Assembly (NCBI GenBank): GCA_016935315.1
Contig: JAFGRD010000097.1
Location: forward strand, 1 to 64,000
DNA length: 64,000 nucleotides
Source: Pirellulales bacterium
GTDB taxonomy: Bacteria > Planctomycetota > Planctomycetia > Pirellulales > Thermoguttaceae
Direction of reading: 5' to 3'
Part shown: positions 27,032 to 36,630 of the stretch, piece by piece
Layout: every line of letters begins with the position of its first letter
How positions within the stretch are numbered: position 1 is the first letter of the stretch
Position numbers and translations under genes: made by a program
Notes under the pieces: model-generated
The model's input: the letters and a program-made list of their open reading frames with translations, nothing else
The model's database searches: none
Told to the model about the DNA's origin: nothing

Positions 27032-28051
27032 TTAGGTCATCTGCCACACGGCCATCTTCAACAGGTCGCGGAGCCGCCGATGGGCAACCAGCACGGCCGC
27101 CGGCTCAAAGCCGCAATGGACCAAGCAGTGCTCGCAGCGAGGATCGCCTCCCGGACCCAGTCGGTCCCAGTCAGTCGTCTCAACCAGTTCGCGATAGGTT
27201 CCATAGTGGGCATCGGGAATGAGATAGCAGGGGCCGCGCCAGCCGCAGACGTTGAACGTGGGATTCGCCCAGGCGGCGCACGGCAGCGTGCGCTCGCCGC
27301 AAAGAAAGTCCAGGTAAACGGGCGAGGCCGTCAGCCGAAACCGCTGCAGCATCGGCCGGGCACGGCGGAACTTCTCGTGGATTTCCTGCCGGGTCATGAA
27401 GATCTGCCGCGCCGCGCCGGGATCCGCCCGGTGTACCGCCTCGTAGCCGTAGGCGGGCGAGACCATGAAGCCGTCCACGCCCAGTTCGGTAAGATACTCC
27501 AACAGCACGATGATCTCGTGCATGTCGGTCTGCCGGTAGATCGTCGTGTTGGTGCAGACGCGAAATCCGGCGGCCCGGGCTTCCCGAACGCCCGCGATGG
27601 CCGCGGCAAACGCCCCCTTCCGCTCAACCGCCCGATCGTGGGTCGCTTCCATGCCGTCGAGATGGACGTTGATCCACAGCCGGTTGCTGGGGGGGAATCC
27701 GTGGAGCTTCTTTTCCAGCAGCAGCCCGTTGGTGCAGAGGTAGATGTGGCGGCGACCGGCAAGGATCTTGCCGACCAGTTCTTCGATTCCGGGATAGATC
27801 AGCGGCTCGCCGCCGCAGATGCTGACGATCGGCGCGCCGCACTCTTCGACGGCCGCCAGACACTGGTCGACCGAGAGCTTGCGGTCGATCGTGTCGGCAT
27901 ACTCCCGAATCCGCCCGCAACCCGTACACGAGAGGTTGCAGGCGTGCAGCGGTTCGAGCATCAGCACCAGCGGGAACCGCCGTTGTCCGGCCAGTCTTTT
28001 GCGAACGAGATAGCCCGTCATGGACCGCGTCAGCGAGAGGGGAAAACGCAT
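27032..28051 (-). CDS. hpnH: Adenosylhopane synthase HpnH (radical SAM)
   Basis: The 339-residue protein carries the radical-SAM cluster C38-x3-C42-x2-C45 (HACNLSCTGCGR). It also has the GGEPLIYP motif, the glycine-rich IYLCTNGLLLEK stretch and a C-terminal CEHCLVHCGFEP segment typical of the SPASM-like tail of HpnH. It joins 5'-deoxyadenosyl to diploptene to make adenosylhopane, the first step of side-chain extension. It lies 72 bp after shc and before the hpnG-like gene, all on the minus strand. The position makes an operon likely. Confidence 0.93.
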   Translation of the reverse strand: MRFPLSLTRSMTGYLVRKRLAGQRRFPLVLMLEPLHACNLSCTGCGRIREYADTIDRKLSVDQCLAAVEECGAPIVSICGGEPLIYPGIEELVGKILAGRRHIYLCTNGLLLEKKLHGFPPSNRLWINVHLDGMEATHDRAVERKGAFAAAIAGVREARAAGFRVCTNTTIYRQTDMHEIIVLLEYLTELGVDGFMVSPAYGYEAVHRADPGAARQIFMTRQEIHEKFRRARPMLQRFRLTASPVYLDFLCGERTLPCAAWANPTFNVCGWRGPCYLIPDAHYGTYRELVETTDWDRLGPGGDPRCEHCLVHCGFEPAAVLVAHRRLRDLLKMAVWQMT

Positions 28052-28123
28052 AAGGAACTCGTCGGTCGGGGGCTGGAATTCGTGCTTTCCGTGGTTTTGT
28101 GTGTTCGACTTCCATACGGGCGG

Positions 28124-30256
28124 TCATTCGCCGCCCACGACCCGCAGCAACGGCGTGTCGGCGGCGGTCATCAGCGGCCGCACCTCGACGACCCATTGGG
28201 CCAGGGCCATCAGCGGGAAGTAGATCGGATAATAGTGGTAGCGCAGATAGAACACCTGCGGGAATCCCGTGCCGGTGAACTCCGGCTCGTCCCAGGTGCC
28301 GTCCTCGCTCTGGGTCACCACCAAGAATCGCACGGCGCGGGTCACCGCCGGCTCGTCCCGGTATCCGGCAGCCAACAGCCCCAGTAGCGCCCAGGCGGTT
28401 TGCGACGCGGTGGGAGGGCCTTGCCCGCGCAGATGCGGCTGGTGGTAACTATCGGGCGATTCGCCCCAGCCGCCACAGGCCTGCTGGCAGGTCAACAGCC
28501 AGTGGGCCCCCGCGACGATCGCGGGGTCGTCTTGCGGCACCCCGACGGCCACCAGCCCGGCGATCGCCTGCCACGTGCCGTAAATGTAGTTCACGCCCCA
28601 CCGCCCGAACCAGCTTCCGTCGGGCTCCTGCGTGCGTCGCATGTACGCGACCGCCCGATCGACCGCCGGATCGCCCTGGCGGCGTCCCAGTTTGCCCAGT
28701 GATTCCAGCACGCGCCCGGTCAGGTCGGGCGTGCTCGGATCGATCATTGCGTTGTGATCGGCGAAGGGCACATGGCATAGGAATGCGCGGTGGTTGTTTC
28801 GATCGAAGGCCCCCCAACCGCCGTCGTCGTTCTGCATCGCCAGCATCCACTGCAGCCCACGCTCGATCGCCGTGGTGGTTTTCTCCTGCCGGGCCTCTTC
28901 CTGCAGCCCGTCGGGCGAGTCGTCCGCGTCGGAGACCAGCCGCAGCTCAGGCGGCAGGGCGGTTTCCAGCTCCGGCGGCGCATCGAACTGGGCATGAAGC
29001 GCCATCAGCACCATGGCCGTGTCGTCCGAATCGGGGTAGAAGTCATTGGCGTATTCGAAACACCATCCGCCCGGCTCGGCGTGGACCGTTTCCTCCCAGT
29101 CGCCGGTGCGCGTGATCTGTTGCGTAAGCAGCCAATCAACCGCCCTGCGAATCGCGCGGCAATCGGCCCGCACGCCGCCGGCCGCCAGCGCCCGCAGCGT
29201 GATAGCCGTATCCCAAACGGGCGATTTACACGGCTGGATCCGGGCGGTTTCCCCGGTTTCGTCCTCGATGACCAGGTCGGTCAGTTGCTTGTGACACTCC
29301 TGCAACTCGGGGCTCTGGTCGTCGTAGCCGAGGCATTTCAAGGCAAGAATGCTCCAGACGATCGGCGGGTAGATCGCCCCGAGCCCGTCGCTGCGCTGGA
29401 ACCGCCCCAGCATCCATTGTTCGGCCCGGGCGATAGCCCGTCGCCGCAGGGGTACCAGCCGGCGGCGCTGGCACCACTTCAGCAGCCTGTCGATGGTGCG
29501 GAAGAGGCGGTCCCAACTGAACAGGCCCGTGCCGCTGGCCAGTCCCGGACATCGCAGCGGCGGCCAGTCCTCCGGGGCTTTCAGGAACAGCTCACGGATG
29601 CCGTGCCGCGGGTCGATCTGCCGGACCGGCCGCGTGGCGGAGACGATCGACAGCGGCACGATGATCGTCCGCGACCACGCGCTGACGGCGTAGAGGTTGG
29701 CCGGGAACCATTTGGGCAGGAGCACCACCTCGGGCGGAACCGCCGGACACTGGTCGTAGGAGATCTGCCCCAAAATCGCCAGGTAGAACCGCGTGAAGCT
29801 GTTGACGGCGTCGGCGCCGCCGTGGGCGAGGATCGCCGCGCGGGCCCGCTGCATGTACTCGGCGGCGGGATCGTGGCCGGTCAGCTTCAGAGCGAAATAG
29901 GCCTTCACGCTGCCGCTGAGCTCCAGCTCGCCGCCGGGATACATGGCCCAACCGCCCTCGGGCAATTGGGTTTCGCCCAGGCGCGCGGCGGCCCGTTGGG
30001 CCAGATCGCTGTCCTCGCGGCTCAGATAGGCCATCAAGAGGATCGTCTCGCTCTGGAGGATACTGTCGCCTTCCAGCTCCGCACACCAACAGCCCTCGGC
30101 TTGTTGTTGGCCGAGCAGCCACTGACGGGTCCGCGAGACGGCACGCCGCACGGGCATGCCCAGATGCTTAACGAGAAACGGATCCGCGAAGTCGAATCCG
30201 GGTGTGTCGTCGTGCCTTTCCTTAGGCAGGACGCTCACTTTCTGGCCCAGGCTCAT
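28124..30256 (-). CDS. shc: Squalene-hopene cyclase
   Basis: The 710-residue protein shows the catalytic DxDD as DSDD in YPDSDDTAM (near residue 410) and several QW repeats (LLGQQQAEGCW, LAMQNDDGGWGAF, RTQEPDGSWFGRW, VTQSEDGTWDEPEF). It cyclises squalene to hopene at the cytoplasmic membrane. It is somewhat longer than the roughly 630-residue Alicyclobacillus enzyme, as is common outside that lineage. The start at 30256 is supported by GGAGG at 30267-30271 on the minus strand; a TTG seven codons upstream also exists. It heads the hopanoid operon with hpnH and hpnG and is divergent from the DapA-like/BMC operon. Confidence 0.96.
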   Translation of the reverse strand: MSLGQKVSVLPKERHDDTPGFDFADPFLVKHLGMPVRRAVSRTRQWLLGQQQAEGCWCAELEGDSILQSETILLMAYLSREDSDLAQRAAARLGETQLPEGGWAMYPGGELELSGSVKAYFALKLTGHDPAAEYMQRARAAILAHGGADAVNSFTRFYLAILGQISYDQCPAVPPEVVLLPKWFPANLYAVSAWSRTIIVPLSIVSATRPVRQIDPRHGIRELFLKAPEDWPPLRCPGLASGTGLFSWDRLFRTIDRLLKWCQRRRLVPLRRRAIARAEQWMLGRFQRSDGLGAIYPPIVWSILALKCLGYDDQSPELQECHKQLTDLVIEDETGETARIQPCKSPVWDTAITLRALAAGGVRADCRAIRRAVDWLLTQQITRTGDWEETVHAEPGGWCFEYANDFYPDSDDTAMVLMALHAQFDAPPELETALPPELRLVSDADDSPDGLQEEARQEKTTTAIERGLQWMLAMQNDDGGWGAFDRNNHRAFLCHVPFADHNAMIDPSTPDLTGRVLESLGKLGRRQGDPAVDRAVAYMRRTQEPDGSWFGRWGVNYIYGTWQAIAGLVAVGVPQDDPAIVAGAHWLLTCQQACGGWGESPDSYHQPHLRGQGPPTASQTAWALLGLLAAGYRDEPAVTRAVRFLVVTQSEDGTWDEPEFTGTGFPQVFYLRYHYYPIYFPLMALAQWVVEVRPLMTAADTPLLRVVGGE

Positions 30257-30551
30257 CAGCAGTTTGCCTCCCGGCAATTTCTATGTCTTCCGTGACGTGC
30301 TGCTCCCTCGCAACGCAAGGCACGATAGCTTATGGCAAGGCTGACCGATTGACAAGAGCAGTGCCGGCGGGCCGAGGACCCGATGCCGCGCCCGACTGCT
30401 AGCACTGCAATCACAGCAGACGCCGGCCCGTTCGGCGCCGGTTGTCGAAACGGCCGTCCGGCGGCAAGCTATGTTTGTTTGGCGACCGTTCCGGCCGCTC
30501 CGGTTGTAGGCGTTTTACCCACCGTGCGGCCGCGCAGGAGGACTCCCACAG

Positions 30552-31571
30552 ATGGCCGGCCAAGGCAGACTGCAAGGCATTTTCACCCCCAACATGGTCC
30601 CGCTGGACGAGCGGGGGAATATCCACGAAGCGGAACTGCGACGCTACGTCGATTGGCTGATCGACCGCGGAGTCCACGGGCTCTATCCCAACGGATCGAC
30701 CAGCGAATTCACGCGATTCACGCCCGAAGAACGCCGCCGGATCGTCCAGATCATGGTCGACCAGACGGCTGGCCGGGTGCCCATCCTGGCCGGGGCGGCC
30801 GAGGCAAATGTCCGCGAAACGCTCGACGCCTGCGAGTATTACCACGGTTTGGGCGTGCGGGCGGTCGCCATCGTCGCCCCCTACTACTACAAACTCAGCC
30901 CCGACAACGTCTACGCCTATTTCCAGGAGATCGGCCGCAACACGCCGGTCGACGTCACCCTCTACAACATTCCCATGTTCGCCTCGCCGATCGACGTGCC
31001 CACCATCCAGCGACTCAGCGAGGAGTGTGAGCGGATCGTGGCGATCAAGGACTCCTCGGGCGACCTGGCCCAGATGATCCGGATGATCGAGGCCGTGCGG
31101 CCCAACCGGCCGGAGTTCAGCTTCCTAACCGGCTGGGATGCCGTGTTGATGCCCATGCTGCTGATCGGCTGCGACGGCGGCACAAACGCGTCCAGCGGCG
31201 TGGTTCCCGAGGTCACGCGAAAGCTGTATGATCTGACCATGGGTGGCCGGCTCGACGAGGCCCGGCGCGTCCAGGCCTGGCTGATCCGCCTGTTCGACCC
31301 GGCGCTCTACTCCGCCGATTTCCCCGAGGGATTTCGGGTGGCCGTGCAGCTTCGCGGCTTCCGGATGGGCACGGGGCGACAGCCGCTCTCGGAAAGGCAT
31401 CGGGCGATCCTCGGCGAGCTGGAAAAGACGCTGGCCGCCTTGCTCGCCGAGCAGGAACTAACCGACCAGCCGTCCCCGCTGCCGACGGCGCAACTGGATG
31501 CCCGACACGTCAGCCGGATCGTCGAAGGCGTGCTGGCCGAACTGCAGCAACGAGGAGTGACTTTGTCGTGA
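30552..31571 (+). CDS. DapA/NAL-family lyase with candidate encapsulation peptide
   Basis: The 339-residue protein has the dihydrodipicolinate synthase/N-acetylneuraminate lyase barrel: GSTSEF for the carboxylate loop, YNIP with the catalytic Tyr, and VAIKDSSGD with the Schiff-base Lys. These enzymes split or join pyruvate-type aldols; the substrate here is unknown. The family is about 290-300 residues. Here residues about 302-315 form a Pro-rich linker (TDQPSPLPT), and 316-334 form an amphipathic helix ([20 protein letters not shown]) like C-terminal microcompartment encapsulation peptides. AGGAGG precedes the ATG. The stop overlaps the next gene by 4 bp (GTGA). It is the first gene of the BMC operon. 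Confidence 0.88.
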   Translation: MAGQGRLQGIFTPNMVPLDERGNIHEAELRRYVDWLIDRGVHGLYPNGSTSEFTRFTPEERRRIVQIMVDQTAGRVPILAGAAEANVRETLDACEYYHGLGVRAVAIVAPYYYKLSPDNVYAYFQEIGRNTPVDVTLYNIPMFASPIDVPTIQRLSEECERIVAIKDSSGDLAQMIRMIEAVRPNRPEFSFLTGWDAVLMPMLLIGCDGGTNASSGVVPEVTRKLYDLTMGGRLDEARRVQAWLIRLFDPALYSADFPEGFRVAVQLRGFRMGTGRQPLSERHRAILGELEKTLAALLAEQELTDQPSPLPTAQLDARHVSRIVEGVLAELQQRGVTLS

Positions 31572-34330
31572 ACGCGAGGTTCTTCCAGCAGCCCGCCGTG
31601 TTCCTGGCCCTGGTGGTTCTGGTGAATCTGGCCGCGTGTAGTCCGGCGGCAAGTGCAACGGCCGGTTCCTGCTGGCCGACCTTGCACCACGACTACCAGC
31701 GATCCGGCTACACCGACGAAGTCGTCCGGGGCCCCGTCGAGCAGAAGTGGTTCCGCCACTTCGCCGAGGAGATGATTGGCCCTCGAGTCGAGGCGATCGT
31801 GGCTGAGGGACTCTGCTTTGTGGGCACTTATGCGGGCAATCTCTACGCCCTGGACGTGACCGACGGCAAGACGGTCTGGCAGCACCGGGCGCCGGGCCCC
31901 ATCGGCCACTCACCCTGCTACCGCGACGGCAAGGTCTACGTGGGCTGTGACGATGCGTTTAACTGCGGCACGCTGGCGTGTCTGCGGGCTGGCGACGGCG
32001 AGGTGCTCTGGATCTACCGCGCTGCGGCCGGAATCTTCAACTCGCCGGCCTGCGACGGACGACGGGTTTACGTCGGCGATCGGGCCGGCGTCTTCCACGC
32101 GGTCGAGGCCCAAGGCGGCCGCGTGGCCTGGACCTTTCCGACCGGCGCCATGATCCTCAAGCCCGCCTCGTTCTCGCCCGACGGGCAACGGGTCCTCGTC
32201 GGCTCCGAAGACATGCACGTCTATTGCCTTTCGCCGGAGGGCGAGCTGTTGTGGAAGTCGGCTAAGCTACCAGGCCTTTCGCTCCGCGACCAGGCCCCGA
32301 CCGTCTGGGCCGACAAGGTGATCGTTCGCACCAACCCGGCCATGCCCTTCCACGAGTCGCTCTACGTCAACCGGTCGCTGCTCGGTGGCATCCAACGCGA
32401 TATCCCGCTGGACGACAACGAGGACAAGGTCGTCGTCAACACGCCCAACATGCTGTTTCTACGCCGCACCCAGCGGCGTGAGCAGGCCGAACACCAGGGT
32501 GTGGTGGAGTACCTCGAAGAGAACCCGCACGCGCGGACCTGGCACACGCTCAACCTCAGCGACGGCCGCCAGCCCTGGATCACCAGCGTGATGTTCACCT
32601 CCGGCATGCACAACCCGCCCTCGCCGCCGACCTTCAACCCCAAAACCGGCGAACTGTTCACCATCGTGCCCACGGCCTTGAGCGTCTATTGCTCCGGAGT
32701 CAGCCAGGTGGGCATCGGCATCGGGCGGATCGACTCACAGACAGGCTACCTGGCGAACATTGCCCACGCCGAAGGCGACCGCGAGCCGGGCTACTTCGCC
32801 GGCATGCCGATGATTACCGACGAGACTTCCACGCTGAGCCTGATGGGCGACTTTTTGGTGGTCACCCATATGGGCGCCGTCGGCGGTGTAGACCTGAAGA
32901 CGCGGAAGATCCGCCAACTCGCCGGTGTCCGCGACAGCTACGGCGGCATCTTCGGACCCGGGGTCCACGGCGGCTGGGACGGCTCGCGGAAGCTGGCCCT
33001 GGAGGGATTCGTCGAGAACACGGTCAACGAATGGCACGGCCCCGACCGTTCGTGCGTCTCGATCGCCGAAGGACGCATGTTCTGGGTCGTCGGCGGACAG
33101 GTTGTCTGCCTGGGTGGGCCGGAGATCCCGGCAACCGAATCCGGCGGCGCCAAGGCCCCCGAACCGTTCCGCTGGACGCACATGCCGCGGATCAACGGCG
33201 GCAACGTCATGGGACCGCTGGGAAGCTATGATGCGAACGTCAAGAAGAGGGTTCTCACCGCTGCGGACGTGAAGCCGTACGTCGAATGCCCGGCAGACGA
33301 CAAGCCGTTTGGAGGAGATGAAGAAGAAGCCTTGCCGGAGAAGCTTGCCGCCGAGATGCGGCGCCGGCTCGACGCGGCCGTAGTGGAGCTGATCGACGGG
33401 CATCCCTGGGCGCTGCTGGTCGTCGAGCTGGGCATCTCGCACGAAGAGCAGCACTTCTGGAGGGCCTCGGAGACGATGCAGGCGGTTGCCATGGCGTTGC
33501 CGCACCTTTCGCCTGAGGTCCGCGCGAGGGCCGTGGCGTATCTCGACGAGTTGTTTGCCGAGGGCGTGCCGTTGACCCGATCGATCATCGGCGGCGAAGG
33601 TCGACGGCGGGAGCCTTTTGACCTGGCGCCGGGGATGCTCAAGGGCAACGCGGTGCGCCCGCCCAAACAGCCGCCCGAGGTGGCCGACCTTTACGCTGTC
33701 TGGGCCTACGCCCATTACGCCGACCGCTGGGACCGCGTGCTGGCCGAGCCGGCCACGATTCTCGACGGCTTTCGCCGAGCGTTCAGCGAGCCGGTGGCGT
33801 TCGATCCCGACGCCGGCGGCGGCAACGCCGTCGAGGAGCTCAACCGGCAAATCGCCGGCGTGATCGGCTACATCCGCATTGCCGAGAGGGCGGGCGCGGC
33901 CGACGATGTGAAGATGGCTACCAACAGGCTGGCCGACCTGACCACCGCGCGGGTGCATTTCGAGATCGCCGATCCCCGCCTGCAGGGCAAACGCGAGCAC
34001 CACGGCACGTTTCCCCGCTACCAGCAGTTGGTGCCTGAGCTGGCCCGGATGCTGACCGATCACGCTGGGCAGCCGCTGCGGGCCAACCTGTCGGACTTGC
34101 GGCGGGAGCTGCCCCTCTGGCACCAGGCATGGGGCGAACGCCTTATCGGCGGCGAGAACTACATCAGCCCGCCCGGGTTGGCACGGGGGATGTTCCCGGC
34201 ACTGGCCTACGGACTGCGCGCGAAGCCGGAGGAACTGGCCCGATATCTCGATCAGCCCTGGTGTCGGGCGGATCTGTACTACATTGAGAAGCTGACCGCC
34301 GCTCTGCGTTCAATGGAAGCGGCGCAGTGA
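31568..34330 (+). CDS. Large PQQ-like beta-propeller lipoprotein
   Basis: The 920-residue protein has a lipoprotein signal with lipobox LAAC (Cys24). PQQ-type blades fill about 35-550 ([46 protein letters not shown]). A mostly helical C-terminal part (about 580-920) is of unknown type. It should sit in the periplasm or outer membrane, in contrast to its cytosolic operon partners. It starts on a GTG overlapping the lyase stop by 4 bp and ends overlapping the BMC gene by 4 bp. It may process or sense the substrate that the lyase handles inside the cell; this is inference. Confidence 0.87.
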   Translation: MNARFFQQPAVFLALVVLVNLAACSPAASATAGSCWPTLHHDYQRSGYTDEVVRGPVEQKWFRHFAEEMIGPRVEAIVAEGLCFVGTYAGNLYALDVTDGKTVWQHRAPGPIGHSPCYRDGKVYVGCDDAFNCGTLACLRAGDGEVLWIYRAAAGIFNSPACDGRRVYVGDRAGVFHAVEAQGGRVAWTFPTGAMILKPASFSPDGQRVLVGSEDMHVYCLSPEGELLWKSAKLPGLSLRDQAPTVWADKVIVRTNPAMPFHESLYVNRSLLGGIQRDIPLDDNEDKVVVNTPNMLFLRRTQRREQAEHQGVVEYLEENPHARTWHTLNLSDGRQPWITSVMFTSGMHNPPSPPTFNPKTGELFTIVPTALSVYCSGVSQVGIGIGRIDSQTGYLANIAHAEGDREPGYFAGMPMITDETSTLSLMGDFLVVTHMGAVGGVDLKTRKIRQLAGVRDSYGGIFGPGVHGGWDGSRKLALEGFVENTVNEWHGPDRSCVSIAEGRMFWVVGGQVVCLGGPEIPATESGGAKAPEPFRWTHMPRINGGNVMGPLGSYDANVKKRVLTAADVKPYVECPADDKPFGGDEEEALPEKLAAEMRRRLDAAVVELIDGHPWALLVVELGISHEEQHFWRASETMQAVAMALPHLSPEVRARAVAYLDELFAEGVPLTRSIIGGEGRRREPFDLAPGMLKGNAVRPPKQPPEVADLYAVWAYAHYADRWDRVLAEPATILDGFRRAFSEPVAFDPDAGGGNAVEELNRQIAGVIGYIRIAERAGAADDVKMATNRLADLTTARVHFEIADPRLQGKREHHGTFPRYQQLVPELARMLTDHAGQPLRANLSDLRRELPLWHQAWGERLIGGENYISPPGLARGMFPALAYGLRAKPEELARYLDQPWCRADLYYIEKLTAALRSMEAAQ

Positions 34331-34950
34331 GAACAGGGACGATGCCCTCGACGAGCCTCGCACTGCTGGAAATCGCCAACCTCGCGCCGGCACTGCTGGT
34401 GGCCGATCGGTGCTGCAAGGCGGCCGGCGTGCGGATCGTCGGCGTCGAAAGCACCATGGGAGCCGAGCAATGCATCAAGCTGGCCGGCAACGCCGCCGAC
34501 GTTCGCGAGGCGGGCCGCCAAGGCGTGGCGCTGGCCGAGCAGATGGGCAGCCGGGCCACCGTGGTGGTGATCCCCGGACCGACTGAACAGACACAGCAGA
34601 CCGCAACGCTCCCGCCGGCGTTCATCCCGCTGCTGGGAATCGACGATTCACTTGTCCCCAAGGAGGATTCCATGAAGAGCTCCGACGCACTGGGCCTGAT
34701 CGAAACGCAAGGACTGGTGGCCGCGCTGCACGCCACCGATGAGATGCTCAAGGCCGCCGCGGTCGAACTGGTCGGCAAGGAGAAGATCGGCGCCGCCTAT
34801 GTCACGATCATCGTCCGCGGCGACGTCGCGGCCGTCCAGGCCGCCGTGGCTGCCGGCCGGCAATCGGTAGAACGCCTTGGTGGCAAGCTGATCCTCGCCG
34901 ACGTCATCACCCGCCCGCATCCCGAGTTGGCGGCGCTGCTGCCGGCATGA
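34327..34950 (+). CDS. Tandem-domain bacterial microcompartment shell protein (BMC-T type)
   Basis: The 207-residue product contains two BMC domains, about 10-85 (ALLEIANLAPALLVADRCC) and about 118-205 (ALGLIETQGLVAALHATDEM). The ending VITRPHPELAALLP is close to the canonical IPRPH end of PduT and BMC-H proteins. BMC-T proteins form pseudohexameric trimers in the shell facet. The GTG at 34327 overlaps the previous stop by 4 bp; an ATG at 34342 is an alternative start. No BMC-H or BMC-P gene is nearby, so a shell would need genes elsewhere. The second domain is also preceded by its own strong ribosome binding site (see 34672). Confidence 0.92.
   Translation: MRTGTMPSTSLALLEIANLAPALLVADRCCKAAGVRIVGVESTMGAEQCIKLAGNAADVREAGRQGVALAEQMGSRATVVVIPGPTEQTQQTATLPPAFIPLLGIDDSLVPKEDSMKSSDALGLIETQGLVAALHATDEMLKAAAVELVGKEKIGAAYVTIIVRGDVAAVQAAVAAGRQSVERLGGKLILADVITRPHPELAALLPA
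34660..34666 (+). promoter_or_regulatory. Internal Shine-Dalgarno in the BMC gene
   Basis: AAGGAGG lies 5 nt before an in-frame ATG at 34672, exactly at the domain boundary. It is one of the strongest ribosome binding sites in the window. Confidence 0.65.
34672..34950 (+). CDS. Possible internally initiated single-domain BMC-H shell protein
   Basis: An in-frame start at 34672 with an AAGGAGG site would give a 92-residue protein, the usual BMC-H length. It begins MKSSDALGLIETQG and ends like EutM/PduA-type hexamers. PduB/PduB' is a known case of two shell forms from one gene by internal initiation. Alternatively the site is a relic of two ancestral genes that later fused in frame. It is listed separately because both products could exist. 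Confidence 0.45.
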   Translation: MKSSDALGLIETQGLVAALHATDEMLKAAAVELVGKEKIGAAYVTIIVRGDVAAVQAAVAAGRQSVERLGGKLILADVITRPHPELAALLPA

Positions 34951-35055
34951 CGTTGCCGCGCCTTCCCCTCCCGCCCAGCGAGCCGCCGGATTCGTCCCGG
35001 TGCAGATCCGCGGCTCGCCGTGTTGCCGTGCAGCGACCCGGCGGCAGCAGCGCGG

Positions 35056-36498
35056 TCAACCGGGCAACGTGATCGCAAAGGTCGCTCCTTGGCCGGGCTC
35101 GCTGACGACCTCGATCCGCCCGCCGTGGTTGGTCACGATCCGCCAGGCCTTCGACAATCCCAGGCCGAGTCCTCGTCCCGCTTGCCGGGCCGAATAGTAG
35201 GGATCGAACAGATGGCGACGTTCCTCGGGCGGAATGCCGGGGCCGTTGTCGGCAATGTGAATCTCGACGCCGAGTTCGCGGCGGCGGGCGCCGACCTCGA
35301 TCCGCCCTTCGCGGCCGATCGCTTCCAACGCATTCTGACACATCGCCCTAAGCGCCACCGTCAGTTGCGCCCCGTCCACCTCCAGTTGCAGGGGACCGTC
35401 GTCGCCCGTGCGGCAGAGCGTGGTCTCCTGCCGGGCCGCCTGGGACGCAAGGTCCGCGACAACCCGATCGATCAGTTCCACCACGTCGAGCAACTCGGGT
35501 TCCGGTTGCGGCGGCCGGGCGAAAAGCATCATGTCGGCGATCATCTCATAGACCCGTTTGGCCTGCGTGTTCATCAACGCCAGCGCACGCCGCCGCTCGG
35601 GGTCCTGCTCTTCGCGGAGGAACAATTGGGCCCGACCGGCGATGACCGTCAGCGGGTTGTTGATCTCGTGTCCGGCCCCGGCGGCAAACTCGGCCATGGC
35701 CTCGAGCTTCTCCGCTTCGAGTATCTCGTCAAAGCGATTCTCCAACGCCGACAGTCGGGCCATCCTGGCCGCCAGCAACGGCAGCCATCGGCCGGCGCCT
35801 GCCACCGGCGCCAACCAGCGTCGCCGGCCTTCGGCGGCCCGGTCGCGGCACGCCTGCAAATAGATCTCAACCGACTGCGGCGGCTGGACCTCGCCGGCCA
35901 GCACATCGCCCGCCAGACGCACCGCAACGGCTTCGGGAAGGTCGTCCAGATGGACCAGCCATTGGGGTAGGCCGGCAAGGCGCTGCTCCGCGAGACCGTC
36001 CGCCGACGAGGTAGCCGACGAGGAGGCATCGGCGGTGGGCAGCCAATCGCAGGGGCCGTCCAGCAGCCCCAACAAGAATGCCAGTTCGGGCGAGGCCGCC
36101 GGTTGTTGGCCGGCCAGCCGCCGGGCCAGATCGGCCAGTTCCAGCCGGGCGGCCACTTGATCGGCGTATCCTTTGGCCTCCGGCGGCGGCTGCGCGATTT
36201 CGGCTGCCTCCGGCGACGCTTCGGGGGCCGCCTCCCAGCAGAGCACTTCGAGCCCATGCTCGGCCAGCCACCCGACCAACTCGTCGACAGACCCCGGCCG
36301 GAAGCCGGCACGGCCGTCGGCAACGCAAACCGTCCAGAGCACAAGCGGCGGGTCCATTGCCAACGCGTCGGCCAGTGCCTGGCACACCGCAGTGGTGTTG
36401 CCAAGCAGCAAGAGCGAAGTCAATGCGTCGGCCGAGGCGTCGGCCATCGGCAGACACCACCGGCTCACGTCGGCAACAAGGGGAGGTAGGCGGCGCAT
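35056..36498 (-). CDS. Soluble histidine kinase
   Basis: The 480-residue protein has no membrane span. Residues about 1-230 are of unclear type, with weak HDOD-like spacing (SLLLLGNTTAVCQALADALA). The kinase core follows: H-box GAGHEINNPL, N-box CQNALEAI, G1 DNGPGIPPEE, F-box FDPYYSAR and G2 GRGLGLGLSK. It should autophosphorylate on the H-box His and pass phosphate to a receiver. The response regulator is the next gene upstream on the same strand, 132 bp away. The ATG at 36498 is preferred to a TTG at 36543. The signal sensed is unknown. Confidence 0.87.
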   Translation of the reverse strand: MRRLPPLVADVSRWCLPMADASADALTSLLLLGNTTAVCQALADALAMDPPLVLWTVCVADGRAGFRPGSVDELVGWLAEHGLEVLCWEAAPEASPEAAEIAQPPPEAKGYADQVAARLELADLARRLAGQQPAASPELAFLLGLLDGPCDWLPTADASSSATSSADGLAEQRLAGLPQWLVHLDDLPEAVAVRLAGDVLAGEVQPPQSVEIYLQACRDRAAEGRRRWLAPVAGAGRWLPLLAARMARLSALENRFDEILEAEKLEAMAEFAAGAGHEINNPLTVIAGRAQLFLREEQDPERRRALALMNTQAKRVYEMIADMMLFARPPQPEPELLDVVELIDRVVADLASQAARQETTLCRTGDDGPLQLEVDGAQLTVALRAMCQNALEAIGREGRIEVGARRRELGVEIHIADNGPGIPPEERRHLFDPYYSARQAGRGLGLGLSKAWRIVTNHGGRIEVVSEPGQGATFAITLPG

Positions 36499-36630
36499 GG
36501 CAACAGACGACCAGAAGATACGGGCATGCGTGCCGGTGCGCAAGCACTGCCAGCAGAGACGCTACGGCCCGGCACTGCCGAGCCCCGGCGACCCGGGCCC
36601 GCACGGAAACCGACGGCCACGCCTGGGGCA

